NCBI GenBank assembly: GCA_022071945.1
Contig: JAJVIN010000009.1
Coordinates: 1-64,000 of the forward strand
DNA length: 64,000 bases
Direction: 5' to 3'
Source of the DNA: Thermoanaerobaculia bacterium
GTDB lineage: Bacteria > Acidobacteriota > Thermoanaerobaculia > UBA5066
The translations under genes were made by a program, and so were the position numbers. The stretch's first letter is position 1. Every line of letters starts with the position of its first letter. Below the pieces are notes generated by a model, which saw only the letters and a list, made by a program, of their open reading frames with translations, was not told where the DNA came from and made no database searches. Positions 1 through 7,854 of the stretch are shown here, one piece after another.

Positions 1-3000
1 CACGGTGCCTGTTGCCGTGTCGCCGCTGTAGAGGATCTTCGGCGTCAGGGAGAGGGTCGAGAGGGCAAGAGGGCTCACCGTGAGGTTCCCTGTCACCGTG
101 CCTCCCGCCGAGATCGTCACCGGCGTGGGGGCGAGGGGATAGCCAGTTGTAACGGTGAAGGTGCCCGTGAGAGTCCCCGCCGCGACCAGCGCGCTGGGTG
201 GCACCGAGGCGTTCACCGGATCCGAGCTCGACAGGGAAACGCTGTAGCCCGAGGGGGCCGGACCGCTGATGGTGACCGTTCCCGTCGTCGTCTGCCCGGG
301 GCCGGGATTGGGATTCGCGAAAGACAGCGACAGGACCGCGGGCGGGTTCACGGCCAACGGCGCTGCCTTCGATTGACCACTCGCCGTCGCCGTGATCGTG
401 GCCAGCGTCTGAGTGGAGACCGGACTCGTCGTGACGGTGAAGGTCGTCGAGGTCTCGCCCTGAGGGAGGGAGACCGAGGCCGGAACCCCTGCCGCCGCGC
501 TGTCGCTCGCGAGGGTCACCGTCGTTCCGCCAGCCGGAGCCGGAGGATCGATCGTGACAGTTCCCAGCGCCGGTTCGCTCCCCGTAACCGAGGAGGGCGA
601 GATCGCGAGGGAGGCCGGGACCGAGGCGACGTTCATCGTCACGTTCCGCTGCACGAGGAAGCTCGCTCCGGACTGCGTCACCACTTCCACGGTGATCGTC
701 ACCGGGCCGTTCGGGATCGCTCCCGCGACCGTGAAGACGACGCTCCTCCCATCAACCGCGTAGACCGGCGTCACCGCCGTCAGGTTCCCGGCCGAGACCC
801 ACGGCCAGGCCCGCAGGAGCGTGTCGCCCGTCCGGCCGGGGGTCAGAGTCACGGAGATCTGCGTCAGGGATGTGAGGACCGCTCCCTCCGTGGGAGACGT
901 GATCGAGGCGCTGCCGGGCTCCATCTCGGGCCAGAAGGCCGTGCCGTAGTAGGGGCCGTTCTCCTGGTTGTCTGCTGCCGTGAACGCCCAGGTATTGCTC
1001 GCGACAAATCCCGGCGCCGCCGCCGTCACGGAGTAGTCGCCCACGGGTCCCGACACGTAGCTGAAGATGCCGTTGGCATCCGTCGTCACCGGGACCGTCG
1101 TGGCTCCGTTCACAAACGTCACCGTGGCTCCCGACACCGGTTCCGCCGTGTAGCGGTTCACCACCATGCCGCCCGCCGCCCAGCGCGGGGTTCCAGGCGG
1201 CACGACCGGCTCACCCGTGCAGCGGATCGTCAGCGTCCCGTTCGCCGGGAGGATTCGCACTCCCAGGCAGTCCCACACCGGTCCGGCCGGAATGACCGCC
1301 GCCGTTCTCATCCCCGTGTCAGTGACGGGAGCGTGATAGAGGCCTGTCGGCGTACGGAACCAGAGGTCGGAACGGAACGGAGTCCGCGACACCGGATCGA
1401 AGGTCCGGATCTCGACCGTTCCCGTCGCGCCAGACAGGGGGAGCGTGAAGTCCTTCGTCAGGTGGAAGGGCCGGTCTCCGGCGGAGCCCTGGAGCTGTCG
1501 CGAGAAGACTCTCGCCAAGCCCGCCTTCTCGGCCTGAAGGACGAACGCGAAGCCCGCCGGAATCGTCAGGGAGTACGTCCCGTCCGCCCCGGTCGTCGCC
1601 GTGACACCAGCGAGCCCGGCCGCCGAAACGGTCGCCCCGCTGACGGGGTTGCCGGCGGAATCGCGCACGTAGCCTTCGGCCTTGCCGGGCTGGTCGCTCT
1701 CGCTGATCGCCACCATCCCCGCGTTCAGATCGCGCGCCTGCCCGGGGTTCACGTCGATCTCTCCCGTCGCCGTCGGCCGGTAGCCGCTCTTCGCGAAGAC
1801 GAGCTGCGTGAAGCCGGGAGCAACACCCGTGATGGTGTAGTTCCCGCTTCCATCCGTCGTCGCCGTGTGAAGGCCCGTCACCTCGGTCACGAGCACTCCC
1901 GAGACAGGCTGGTAGCCGTTGTCCGGATCGACGACCGTCCCGAAGACCGTCGCCGTGCTGGGAGTCAACGAGACGGGCGGAATCGTCGAGGCCTGGCCGT
2001 TGATCACGGTGACCGGATCGCTCGTTGCCGAGGAGTAGTTCTCGTAGCTGACGTCGACCGTGTGGATCCCGGCCGCTATGTCGAGAAGCCGGAACGCGCC
2101 GTTGCCGTCCGTCCAGGTCTCGATGGCCGGATCGGAGGTCAGAACAACGTGAGCGTTCGGAAGCGTGAACCCCGTCGAGGCGTCCTTCACCGTGCCGGTG
2201 AGGGTGCCGATCGTCCGGGTGACGGTGATATCGGCCGTGTGGACGTCAGATCCGAGGGTGGCCGTGATCGTGGCAACGGCGTCCCCGGTGACCGGGACGC
2301 CGGTGATCGCGAAGGTGCCGGTCGACTGGCCCGAGGCGATCGTGGCGTTTGCAGGAACCGTCGCGACATTCGTGTCGCTGGAAGAGAGCGCCACCGTCAC
2401 ACCCGATGGGCCCGCCGGACCGCTCAAGGTAAGGGTTCCCGTCGCCGTCGTTCCTCCCGGGATGCTCGCGGGCGATATCGAGAGCCCCTGGAGCGAAGCC
2501 GACGGCTGAAGGGTGAGGGTTGCCGTCTTCGTCACGCCGTTGAGGACCGCGCTGATCGTGGCGGTCCCTCCGGCGGGCAGACTGGTTCCCGTGACCGTGA
2601 AGGTCCCGGAGGTCTGGCCGGCCGCAATCGTCGTGCTCGAGGGCGTGGTGGCCACGTTCGTGTCACTCGACGACAGGCTGACGGTCGCTCCGGCCGGACC
2701 CGCTGGCCCGTCGAGAGTCAGGGTCGCGGTGGACGTCCCGCCAGAGGCGACCGTCGTGGGGCTCAGAGTGAGGTTTGTCAAGACGGCCGGAGTCACGGTT
2801 ACGGTTGTCGTCTTGGCGACGCTCGCGTAGGTGGCGGTGATCGTGGCCGCCGCCGACACGGAGACAGGAATCGTCGTGACGGAGAACGTCGCGGTCGTCT
2901 GACCCTGAGGCACGGAAACGCTCGCGGGAAGCGATGCCGCTCCGTTGTTCGAGGAGAGCGCCACCGTCACACCTCCGACCGGTGCCGGGGAGGTCAGGGT

Positions 3001-4890
3001 GACCGTTCCCGTCGCGCTCCCGCCGCCCCGGATCGAGGCAGGCGCAACGGTGACCGAAGAAAGGCCGGAGGCGGGCGTCAGGCTCAGGACCGCTTCGGCC
3101 CACGCACCGTTTGCCGTGGCCGACACGACCACATCCGTGTCCAGTGCGACCGAGGACGTATTCACCGTGAAGGACCCGCTCGTCTGGCCCGCCGGGATCG
3201 TCACGCTCGAGACAGACAGGCTCGCAATGGAGTCCGAGACCTTCAGGTCGACCGTCGTCCCGCCCGTGGGAGCCGGAGCATTGAGTGTGATCGACCCGCT
3301 GCTCGCGCCGCCGGAAAGGAGGGTGGAGGGTGACACCGAGACCGTCATCGGAGAGGCGGAACCGGTCACGGTGACGGATGCCGTCTTCGAGACCGTGGAA
3401 GGGAATTTGGCGGTGATCGTCGATGCGCGAAGCGTCGAGCCCGAAACGGCGGTGAGGGTGAAGGTGCCCGTTTCCTGATTCGCCGGCACGGTCATCGTGG
3501 AGGGAACGGTCGCGGCCGATGTGTTGCTGCTTGTCAGCGTCACGGAGGCATTCGAGGTTGGCGTTCCGTTCAGCGTGACGGTCCCCGTCGCCGTTCCCGC
3601 GACGAGGCTCGCGGGGCTGATCGAGACTGACTGAATCTCGATGGCGGATGTCACGGAGAGGCTCGCCGTCTTGGAAACTCCTCCAAAGGAACCCGTGATC
3701 GTGACGCTCTTGTTGCTCGTTTGGGGCGTTGTGGTGATCGAGAACGAGGCCGTCCGGGACCCGGCGGGAACCGAAATGCTCGCCGGGACGGATGCCGCGG
3801 AGTTATTCGAGGAAAGCGTCACGGTGGTCGCGCTCGCCGCCGGGGCATTCAGGACGACCGTCGCGTTCACAGCTCCGCCCCCCTTCACGCTCGGCACGTC
3901 GATCTTGACCGCGTCGAGGGCCACGGAGGGAGTCACCGTGAGCGAGCCCGTCTTCGACACGCCTCCATGAGCGGCCGTGACCGTCACGGATTTGTTGGCC
4001 GTCACCGTCAGGGATGTCACGGGAAACGTCCCGATCGTGGAGCCCGCCGGGATCGTGATGCTCCCGGGCACCGTGGCCGCGGTGGTGAGGCTGCTGGTGA
4101 GCGTCACCACGGTCGCGGATGTCATGGCGCTCTCCAGGCGGACCGTTCCGGTCACGCCCTTGCCGCCGGGAACGGTCGACTGACTCAGGGAGAGACCCGC
4201 AAGAAGCGGGCGAAGGGACAGGGTCGCTGTCTTGCTCGTCGTGGACGGGTACTTCCCCGTGATCGTCGCGTTCTTTGAACTCGTGACGGCCGTCGTCGTG
4301 ATCGTGAACGCCGTGCTCGACTGCTGTGCCGGGATCGTGACGCTGGCGGGGACGACCGCCTCGGCCTGGCTGCTCGTGAGAGTGACGGCCGCGCCCCCGG
4401 GAGGCGCAAGGCCGTTGAGAGTCAGTGTGCACAGGGACGTGCTCCCGTACCCGGAAACGAGACTCAGAGGGTTCACCGAGACCGTGCTGAGCGCCGCCGC
4501 GTTGACCGTGAGCGTCCTTGACTTGGTCGTCGTGCCGAGGGTTCCCGATATGGAGACCGTTCCGCTGGCCGCGACTCCCTTGGTCGTCACGGTGAAGGTC
4601 GCCGTCGTGGCGCCCTGAGGGACCACCACCGAGGCGGGCACGGTCGCCTTGCTCGTATCGGCGCTGGCGAGCGTCACCGTCTTTCCTCCCGCCGGAGCGC
4701 TGGAGGACAAGGTCACGGTACCGGTCACAGGATTGCCTCCCACCACCGTTGTGGGGCTCAGCGTTACCGAAGTCAAGCTTTGGGCGAGGCCGGGTGAAGC
4801 CCAGAAGAACAGGATGGCGGCGATCGACGGGAAAACGGCCAAGAAAGAAAGCCGCCGGGAATCGGCGGCTGGGAGGTGAGAGATGTGCAT
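1..4890 (-). CDS. Giant secreted Ig-like repeat protein with carboxypeptidase-regulatory-like domains (3' end outside window)
   Basis: The minus-strand frame stays open from the ATG at 4890 to the left edge, about 1630 codons, so the C-terminus is missing. An in-frame TAA lies 24 bp upstream of the ATG, which fixes this as the first start. Residues 20-37 form a hydrophobic signal segment ending in GLAQ. Nine Ig-like domains of about 85 residues follow. Each has the pattern SPxxLxGGxxxTGTVTL, then VTLSSSxxxAATVPASVTIPAGQTSGTFTVTT, then a KTAxLTV strand. Next come about four carboxypeptidase-regulatory-like folds (for example GTVKDASTGFTLPNAHV and GYVRDSAGNPVSGATV), then at least three more Ig domains. 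It is probably an extracellular or cell-surface adhesion or scaffold protein. The role is inferred from architecture; no catalytic motif was seen. Confidence 0.85.
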   Translation of the reverse strand, partial: MHISHLPAADSRRLSFLAVFPSIAAILFFWASPGLAQSLTSVTLSPTTVVGGNPVTGTVTLSSSAPAGGKTVTLASADTSKATVPASVVVPQGATTATFTVTTKGVAASGTVSISGTLGTTTKSRTLTVNAAALSTVSVNPLSLVSGYGSTSLCTLTLNGLAPPGGAAVTLTSSQAEAVVPASVTIPAQQSSTAFTITTTAVTSSKNATITGKYPSTTSKTATLSLRPLLAGLSLSQSTVPGGKGVTGTVRLESAMTSATVVTLTSSLTTAATVPGSITIPAGSTIGTFPVTSLTVTANKSVTVTAAHGGVSKTGSLTVTPSVALDAVKIDVPSVKGGGAVNATVVLNAPAASATTVTLSSNNSAASVPASISVPAGSRTASFSITTTPQTSNKSVTITGSFGGVSKTASLSVTSAIEIQSVSISPASLVAGTATGTVTLNGTPTSNASVTLTSSNTSAATVPSTMTVPANQETGTFTLTAVSGSTLRASTITAKFPSTVSKTASVTVTGSASPMTVSVSPSTLLSGGASSGSITLNAPAPTGGTTVDLKVSDSIASLSVSSVTIPAGQTSGSFTVNTSSVALDTDVVVSATANGAWAEAVLSLTPASGLSSVTVAPASIRGGGSATGTVTLTSPAPVGGVTVALSSNNGAASLPASVSVPQGQTTATFSVTTIPVSVSAAATITATYASVAKTTTVTVTPAVLTNLTLSPTTVASGGTSTATLTLDGPAGPAGATVSLSSSDTNVATTPSSTTIAAGQTSGTFTVTGTSLPAGGTATISAVLNGVTKTATLTLQPSASLQGLSISPASIPGGTTATGTLTLSGPAGPSGVTVALSSSDTNVATVPANATIASGQSTGTFAITGVPVTGDAVATITATLGSDVHTADITVTRTIGTLTGTVKDASTGFTLPNAHVVLTSDPAIETWTDGNGAFRLLDIAAGIHTVDVSYENYSSATSDPVTVINGQASTIPPVSLTPSTATVFGTVVDPDNGYQPVSGVLVTEVTGLHTATTDGSGNYTITGVAPGFTQLVFAKSGYRPTATGEIDVNPGQARDLNAGMVAISESDQPGKAEGYVRDSAGNPVSGATVSAAGLAGVTATTGADGTYSLTIPAGFAFVLQAEKAGLARVFSRQLQGSAGDRPFHLTKDFTLPLSGATGTVEIRTFDPVSRTPFRSDLWFRTPTGLYHAPVTDTGMRTAAVIPAGPVWDCLGVRILPANGTLTIRCTGEPVVPPGTPRWAAGGMVVNRYTAEPVSGATVTFVNGATTVPVTTDANGIFSYVSGPVGDYSVTAAAPGFVASNTWAFTAADNQENGPYYGTAFWPEMEPGSASITSPTEGAVLTSLTQISVTLTPGRTGDTLLRAWPWVSAGNLTAVTPVYAVDGRSVVFTVAGAIPNGPVTITVEVVTQSGASFLVQRNVTMNVASVPASLAISPSSVTGSEPALGTVTIDPPAPAGGTTVTLASDSAAAGVPASVSLPQGETSTTFTVTTSPVSTQTLATITATASGQSKAAPLAVNPPAVLSLSFANPNPGPGQTTTGTVTISGPAPSGYSVSLSSSDPVNASVPPSALVAAGTLTGTFTVTTGYPLAPTPVTISAGGTVTGNLTVSPLALSTLSLTPKILYSGDTATGTV

Positions 4891-5270
4891 GCAGCGGATC
4901 CGTTCTTACGCGATGTGAAAACTGCTGGGAACATAACCCGGATCCACCGCGTTAACCATGAAGCAGATGATTCATTCGGCGTGATGCATCTGCTTCTGTC
5001 CCTAAAAGGGCCTCCAGAATGCACTTAGATAGGGGGAGTGTCGGTTCCCAGCTCCAGATGTGACGGAGATCACCGGCTCCCAGAGACTGCCTGTCTACCT
5101 GGCCTGCACTCGACTGAAACGCCTGGAAGTTGAGCGGTCGTTCTGCGGATCTGTCTGGTTCGCAGAAGGCCCCCTGGCGGGAGGAATACCTTGCCGAGGC
5201 GCGGACCGATCTGAGCCCGGTCCCTGGACCCGCGCGGAGATCCGGCAGGCCCTCACCCGCCCTTCGGGCG

Positions 5271-5291
5271 CCTTCTCCCTGAGGGAGAAGG
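5271..5291. repeat. Perfect 9-bp inverted repeat hairpin
   Basis: CCTTCTCCC, a TGA loop, then GGGAGAAGG. It is preceded by a short GCCC-TTCG-GGC hairpin (about 5259-5269). The pair looks like a small dispersed palindromic repeat. There is no U-tract to support a terminator call. Confidence 0.6.
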
Positions 5292-5500
5292 GATTCGGAC
5301 CCTTCACCTCGAACGACGGCATGCCTGTTGAGAGGGTCTACCCGTTTCTTCCCTCGCCCCGCGGACCTTGCGCATCTCGTCGACGAGGAACGAGATTGAG
5401 ATCCTGTCGAGCCCGTCGGCGACAAAGACCTCGCTGAAAAGTCCGGGAAAAGCCATCAGGTAGTACTGAGAAACTGTCTGTCCCCGTGTCTCCTGTCGTT

Positions 5501-5618
5501 CGCGGCCATCGAATCGGCAACGAACTACGAGGGATTCGTTCGCATCGGGCCCCGTCGCGGGTTCCATCTGGTCCTCGTGGCGGAGACGGGAACCGGTTTC
5601 GAGATCGTCTTGCCGTAG
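5501..5618 (+). repeat. 118-bp dispersed repeat, copy A
   Basis: This 118-bp segment aligns over its whole length with 10604-10722, with roughly 85 percent identity by eye and a one-base length difference. On the plus strand copy A reads as a plausible protein end: AIESATNYEGFVRIGPRRGF, then HLVLVAETGTGFEIVLP and a TAG stop. The frame upstream has no recognised start or domain. It may be the conserved 3' end of a decayed gene or a mobile repeat that happens to be open. Confidence 0.65.
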
Positions 5619-5680
5619 AGGGGGGTGAGTGGCGGAAGCCGAACTCGACCTCACCGCTCACCCTTCCGCCAGCGGCTTGG

Positions 5681-6724
5681 CTACTTGAGCTTCTCGAGTT
5701 CCTTGCGGATCCGCTTCTTCTGCTCCTCGTCCTCGGTCATCGAGAGCGCCTTCTCGTAGTTGAGGACGGCGTTCTTCTTGTTCCCCGCGGCCGCCCAGGC
5801 CTCGGCCAACGAGTCCCACGTGTTCCAGGATCCCGGGTGTTCCTTGGTGTTTCGCTCGAAGAGCTTGATGGCCTCGTCGGTCTTCTTCTCCCCCAGCAGC
5901 TGGTATCCGTACTGGTTCAACTCCGGTTCCGTGGCCTTGGACAGGGCAGCCTGCCGGAGATCGGCGGCGCCCTTCGGGTCCCCCTTCTTCTCGAGGAGCC
6001 CGGCCTTGGTCATCTGGTTGGTGAAGTTCTTGTTCATCTTGAGCGACCGGTCGGCCCACTCGATGCCCTGATCGAGCGCGGTGTCGTTCTTCAGGCACCA
6101 GGCGGCGGCCTGATTCCACCCCTGCCAGGAGAAGCGAGGGAGCCCCCGGAGCTGTTCTTTCAGACTCGCCAGGACGACGGCGCTGGTATCGACGGTGACC
6201 GGGAAAGCGACGCGGATCTTCTCCCAGGCCAGAGTCACGGACACCGAGCGGTCGGTCGGATCCTCGAGGGTGAACTGGAGCCTGTCGACGAGATCCCCGG
6301 CTCTTGGCACGGCCGTCAGCCGGACGGCGTCTTCCTTCTCGTCGTAGCTGTAGCTTCCCCACGCGGAAGCCTGTGTGCTGAGGATGACGGTCCACTCCTT
6401 TTCTCCGGGAATCGTGTGCAGGCCGTAGATTCCGGCTGGCAGAGACTTGCCTCCGACGGTGACGGGCGTCGAGAACTGGATGGTCGTGTTCTCGTCAGCC
6501 CCGGTTCGCCAGACCTCGCCGAAGGGGACGAGCTGCCCCCAGACCTTCCTCCCCTTCACGGCGGGCCGGGAGTAGCGGACCGTTATCTCGGTCATGCCGA
6601 CGGTCTGGCTGACCGATGCCTTCGGGCTGGCCGGCGGGAGCCGCAGCGGTGGGGTCAGTGCCGCAAGCGGTGCGGCGACGGCGATCGCGACAGCCAGGAG
6701 AAAGGCGGCGGACGTACGGCGCAT
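5681..6724 (-). CDS. DUF2911 domain protein with C-terminal TPR repeats, exported
   Basis: 347 aa starting at the ATG at 6724, with GGAGG close upstream. Residues 1-22 are a signal peptide (MRRTSAAFLLAVAIAVAAPLAA). Residues about 30-170 match the DUF2911 family: SPKASVSQTVGMTEITVRYSRP, the VWGQLVPFGEVWRTGADENT block, GIYGLHTIPG and a YDEKEDAVRL segment. Residues about 235-345 form TPR-like helix pairs (NPGSWNTWDSLAEAW-type, AGNKKNAVLNYEKAL). DUF2911 is common in Acidobacteriota and Bacteroidota and has no established activity. The TPR tail suggests protein binding in the periplasm. It stands alone, with the next minus-strand gene about 500 bp upstream. Confidence 0.85.
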   Translation of the reverse strand: MRRTSAAFLLAVAIAVAAPLAALTPPLRLPPASPKASVSQTVGMTEITVRYSRPAVKGRKVWGQLVPFGEVWRTGADENTTIQFSTPVTVGGKSLPAGIYGLHTIPGEKEWTVILSTQASAWGSYSYDEKEDAVRLTAVPRAGDLVDRLQFTLEDPTDRSVSVTLAWEKIRVAFPVTVDTSAVVLASLKEQLRGLPRFSWQGWNQAAAWCLKNDTALDQGIEWADRSLKMNKNFTNQMTKAGLLEKKGDPKGAADLRQAALSKATEPELNQYGYQLLGEKKTDEAIKLFERNTKEHPGSWNTWDSLAEAWAAAGNKKNAVLNYEKALSMTEDEEQKKRIRKELEKLK

Positions 6725-6899
6725 GGGAGCCTCCTCGAGCAGCGTGCCACCAGGACACGGAGTTCGAGACTCCGGGTTCGCTCACGTGCGGCACGGCCTC
6801 CTCGTGGTACGGGGAGGGTCGGGACCGGGTTCTCGCGGGTTTCCGGCCGTGACGTGTGGTGAGGGACGATCCGGGACCTCGGCTGGGAGTTCTTCACCG

Positions 6900-7085
6900 C
6901 CTGGGTGGAGGTGCCGCGATCCGCGATCCCGAACCGGTACCCCGCGTGTCGGACCTGCAGACGCTCACCGAGAGCCGTTCGGCCAGCTCCTGGTCCGTCA
7001 TCGTTCCCGGGAGGGCCTTCCTTTCGTCTGTCCAGAAGACCGGCCTCCTGGCCTGAGAACCGGCGATCTCCAGTTCGCGCCGTTT
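6900..7085 (-). pseudogene. Remnant of a helix-turn-helix/Myb-like DNA-binding domain gene
   Basis: The minus strand reads RRPVFWTDERKALPGTMTDQ then ELAERLSVSV from about 7049 to 6960. It then continues one base out of frame as LQVRHAGYRFGIADR to about 6915. Joined, this resembles the W-T-x-E-E-x-x-L-L-G-T-M-x-D-x-E-L-A-x-R-L-x-R-S-V-x-x-V-R-x-R-R-Y-x-L-G-I repeats found in some bacterial DNA-binding proteins. An upstream fragment, VLRKRRELEI, could be the end of a preceding repeat. No start or intact frame was found, so it is called a frameshifted remnant. The rest of the gap 6725-7234 contains nothing I can identify. Confidence 0.4.
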
Positions 7086-7234
7086 CCTGAGAACTGGCCG
7101 CGACGGGCGGGCGAACGCAGTGAGTACCGCCCTCACGGATCCGCAGCCGCAGTGACCGCCTCCCCGCCCTCGCAGAGCCGGCCCCAGGGGAGGGACCCGC
7201 TCCGCCCATGCTCCCCGGCACCCCCACACGCTTC

Positions 7235-7735
7235 TCAGCTCGGCGGCGTCGGGGGCACCCGCGTGGCGGCCTCTGGCGCTGGCGACTGCTGCGGCGTCCG
7301 CGGGGGCTGATTCCCGTTGTCCAAGTCCGAGACGATGAACCAGCGGCCCGTTCCGTCCTTCCGCAGCGTCAGCGTGAACTTCCCCATGTCCGGCTCCCCC
7401 ACGGCACGGGAGTAGCCGCCCAGGATGTATCCGACATCTCCCTCAACGGCATAAGCGAATGCCCGGAGGACCAGCGGTCCCCCCTGTCCGGTGTAGTAAG
7501 CCTGAATCGGGCCCCGCCCCCGGACAGGGGGACGGGACGACGGGAGCACCATTCCGTCCTCGGTGAAGAGGGCCGCCAGAGCTGCCGCGTCGCGCGCGCG
7601 CCAGGCAGTCTCGTAGTCCGTGAGGACCTTCTGCAACACGGCCGGCAGCTTGATCGAAGGCAAGGCCGTGGGCACCGGCACCGGCGCGGACATGCTCAGC
7701 AGCACGGTCGTCACAAGGACCGAGATAGACAACAT
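7235..7735 (-). CDS. Exported SnoaL-like/DUF4440 (NTF2-fold) protein
   Basis: 166 aa. Residues 1-20 form a hydrophobic export signal (MLSISVLVTTVLLSMSAPVP). Residues about 35-140 have the NTF2-like pattern of the DUF4440/SnoaL group: VLTDYETAWRARDAAALAAL, LFTEDGMVLPSSRPPVRGRG, PIQAYYTG, GDVGYILGGYS and the final strand KDGTGRWFIVSDLDN. Members of this fold bind or turn over small molecules, but the substrate cannot be told from sequence. The tail after residue 145 is proline-rich and probably disordered. It lies 120 bp downstream of, and on the same strand as, the M14 peptidase, so co-transcription is possible. Confidence 0.8.
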   Translation of the reverse strand: MLSISVLVTTVLLSMSAPVPVPTALPSIKLPAVLQKVLTDYETAWRARDAAALAALFTEDGMVLPSSRPPVRGRGPIQAYYTGQGGPLVLRAFAYAVEGDVGYILGGYSRAVGEPDMGKFTLTLRKDGTGRWFIVSDLDNGNQPPRTPQQSPAPEAATRVPPTPPS

Positions 7736-7854
7736 GGGCCCTCCTGCTCCAGACCGGCCCGGAAGCCCAAGGGCCCCCGAGCACTCCCCTCGAGCCTACC
7801 CGAGTCTCACCGCCGGCCACCAGCGGCCTCCACCTCGTCCTGAACGGGACCCCT

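Larger units (their letters stand above)
4891..5680. other. Gene-free stretch with repeats
   Basis: No convincing coding frame was found on either strand; open frames here are short and of low complexity. The region holds a perfect palindrome (5271-5291) and one copy of a 118-bp repeat whose partner is at 10604-10722. The start-proximal end should contain the promoter of the giant Ig protein, but I see no strong -35/-10 pair. Confidence 0.55.

Noticed and set aside
373-3333. Long plus-strand open frame (about 986 codons) over the Ig-repeat gene
   Set aside because: Its translation is Arg-rich and without domains. The opposite strand encodes regular Ig-like domains with a signal peptide, so this is an antisense frame kept open by GC-rich codons.
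5271-5291. Rho-independent terminator
   Set aside because: Perfect hairpin but no T-run on either strand and no gene ending nearby.
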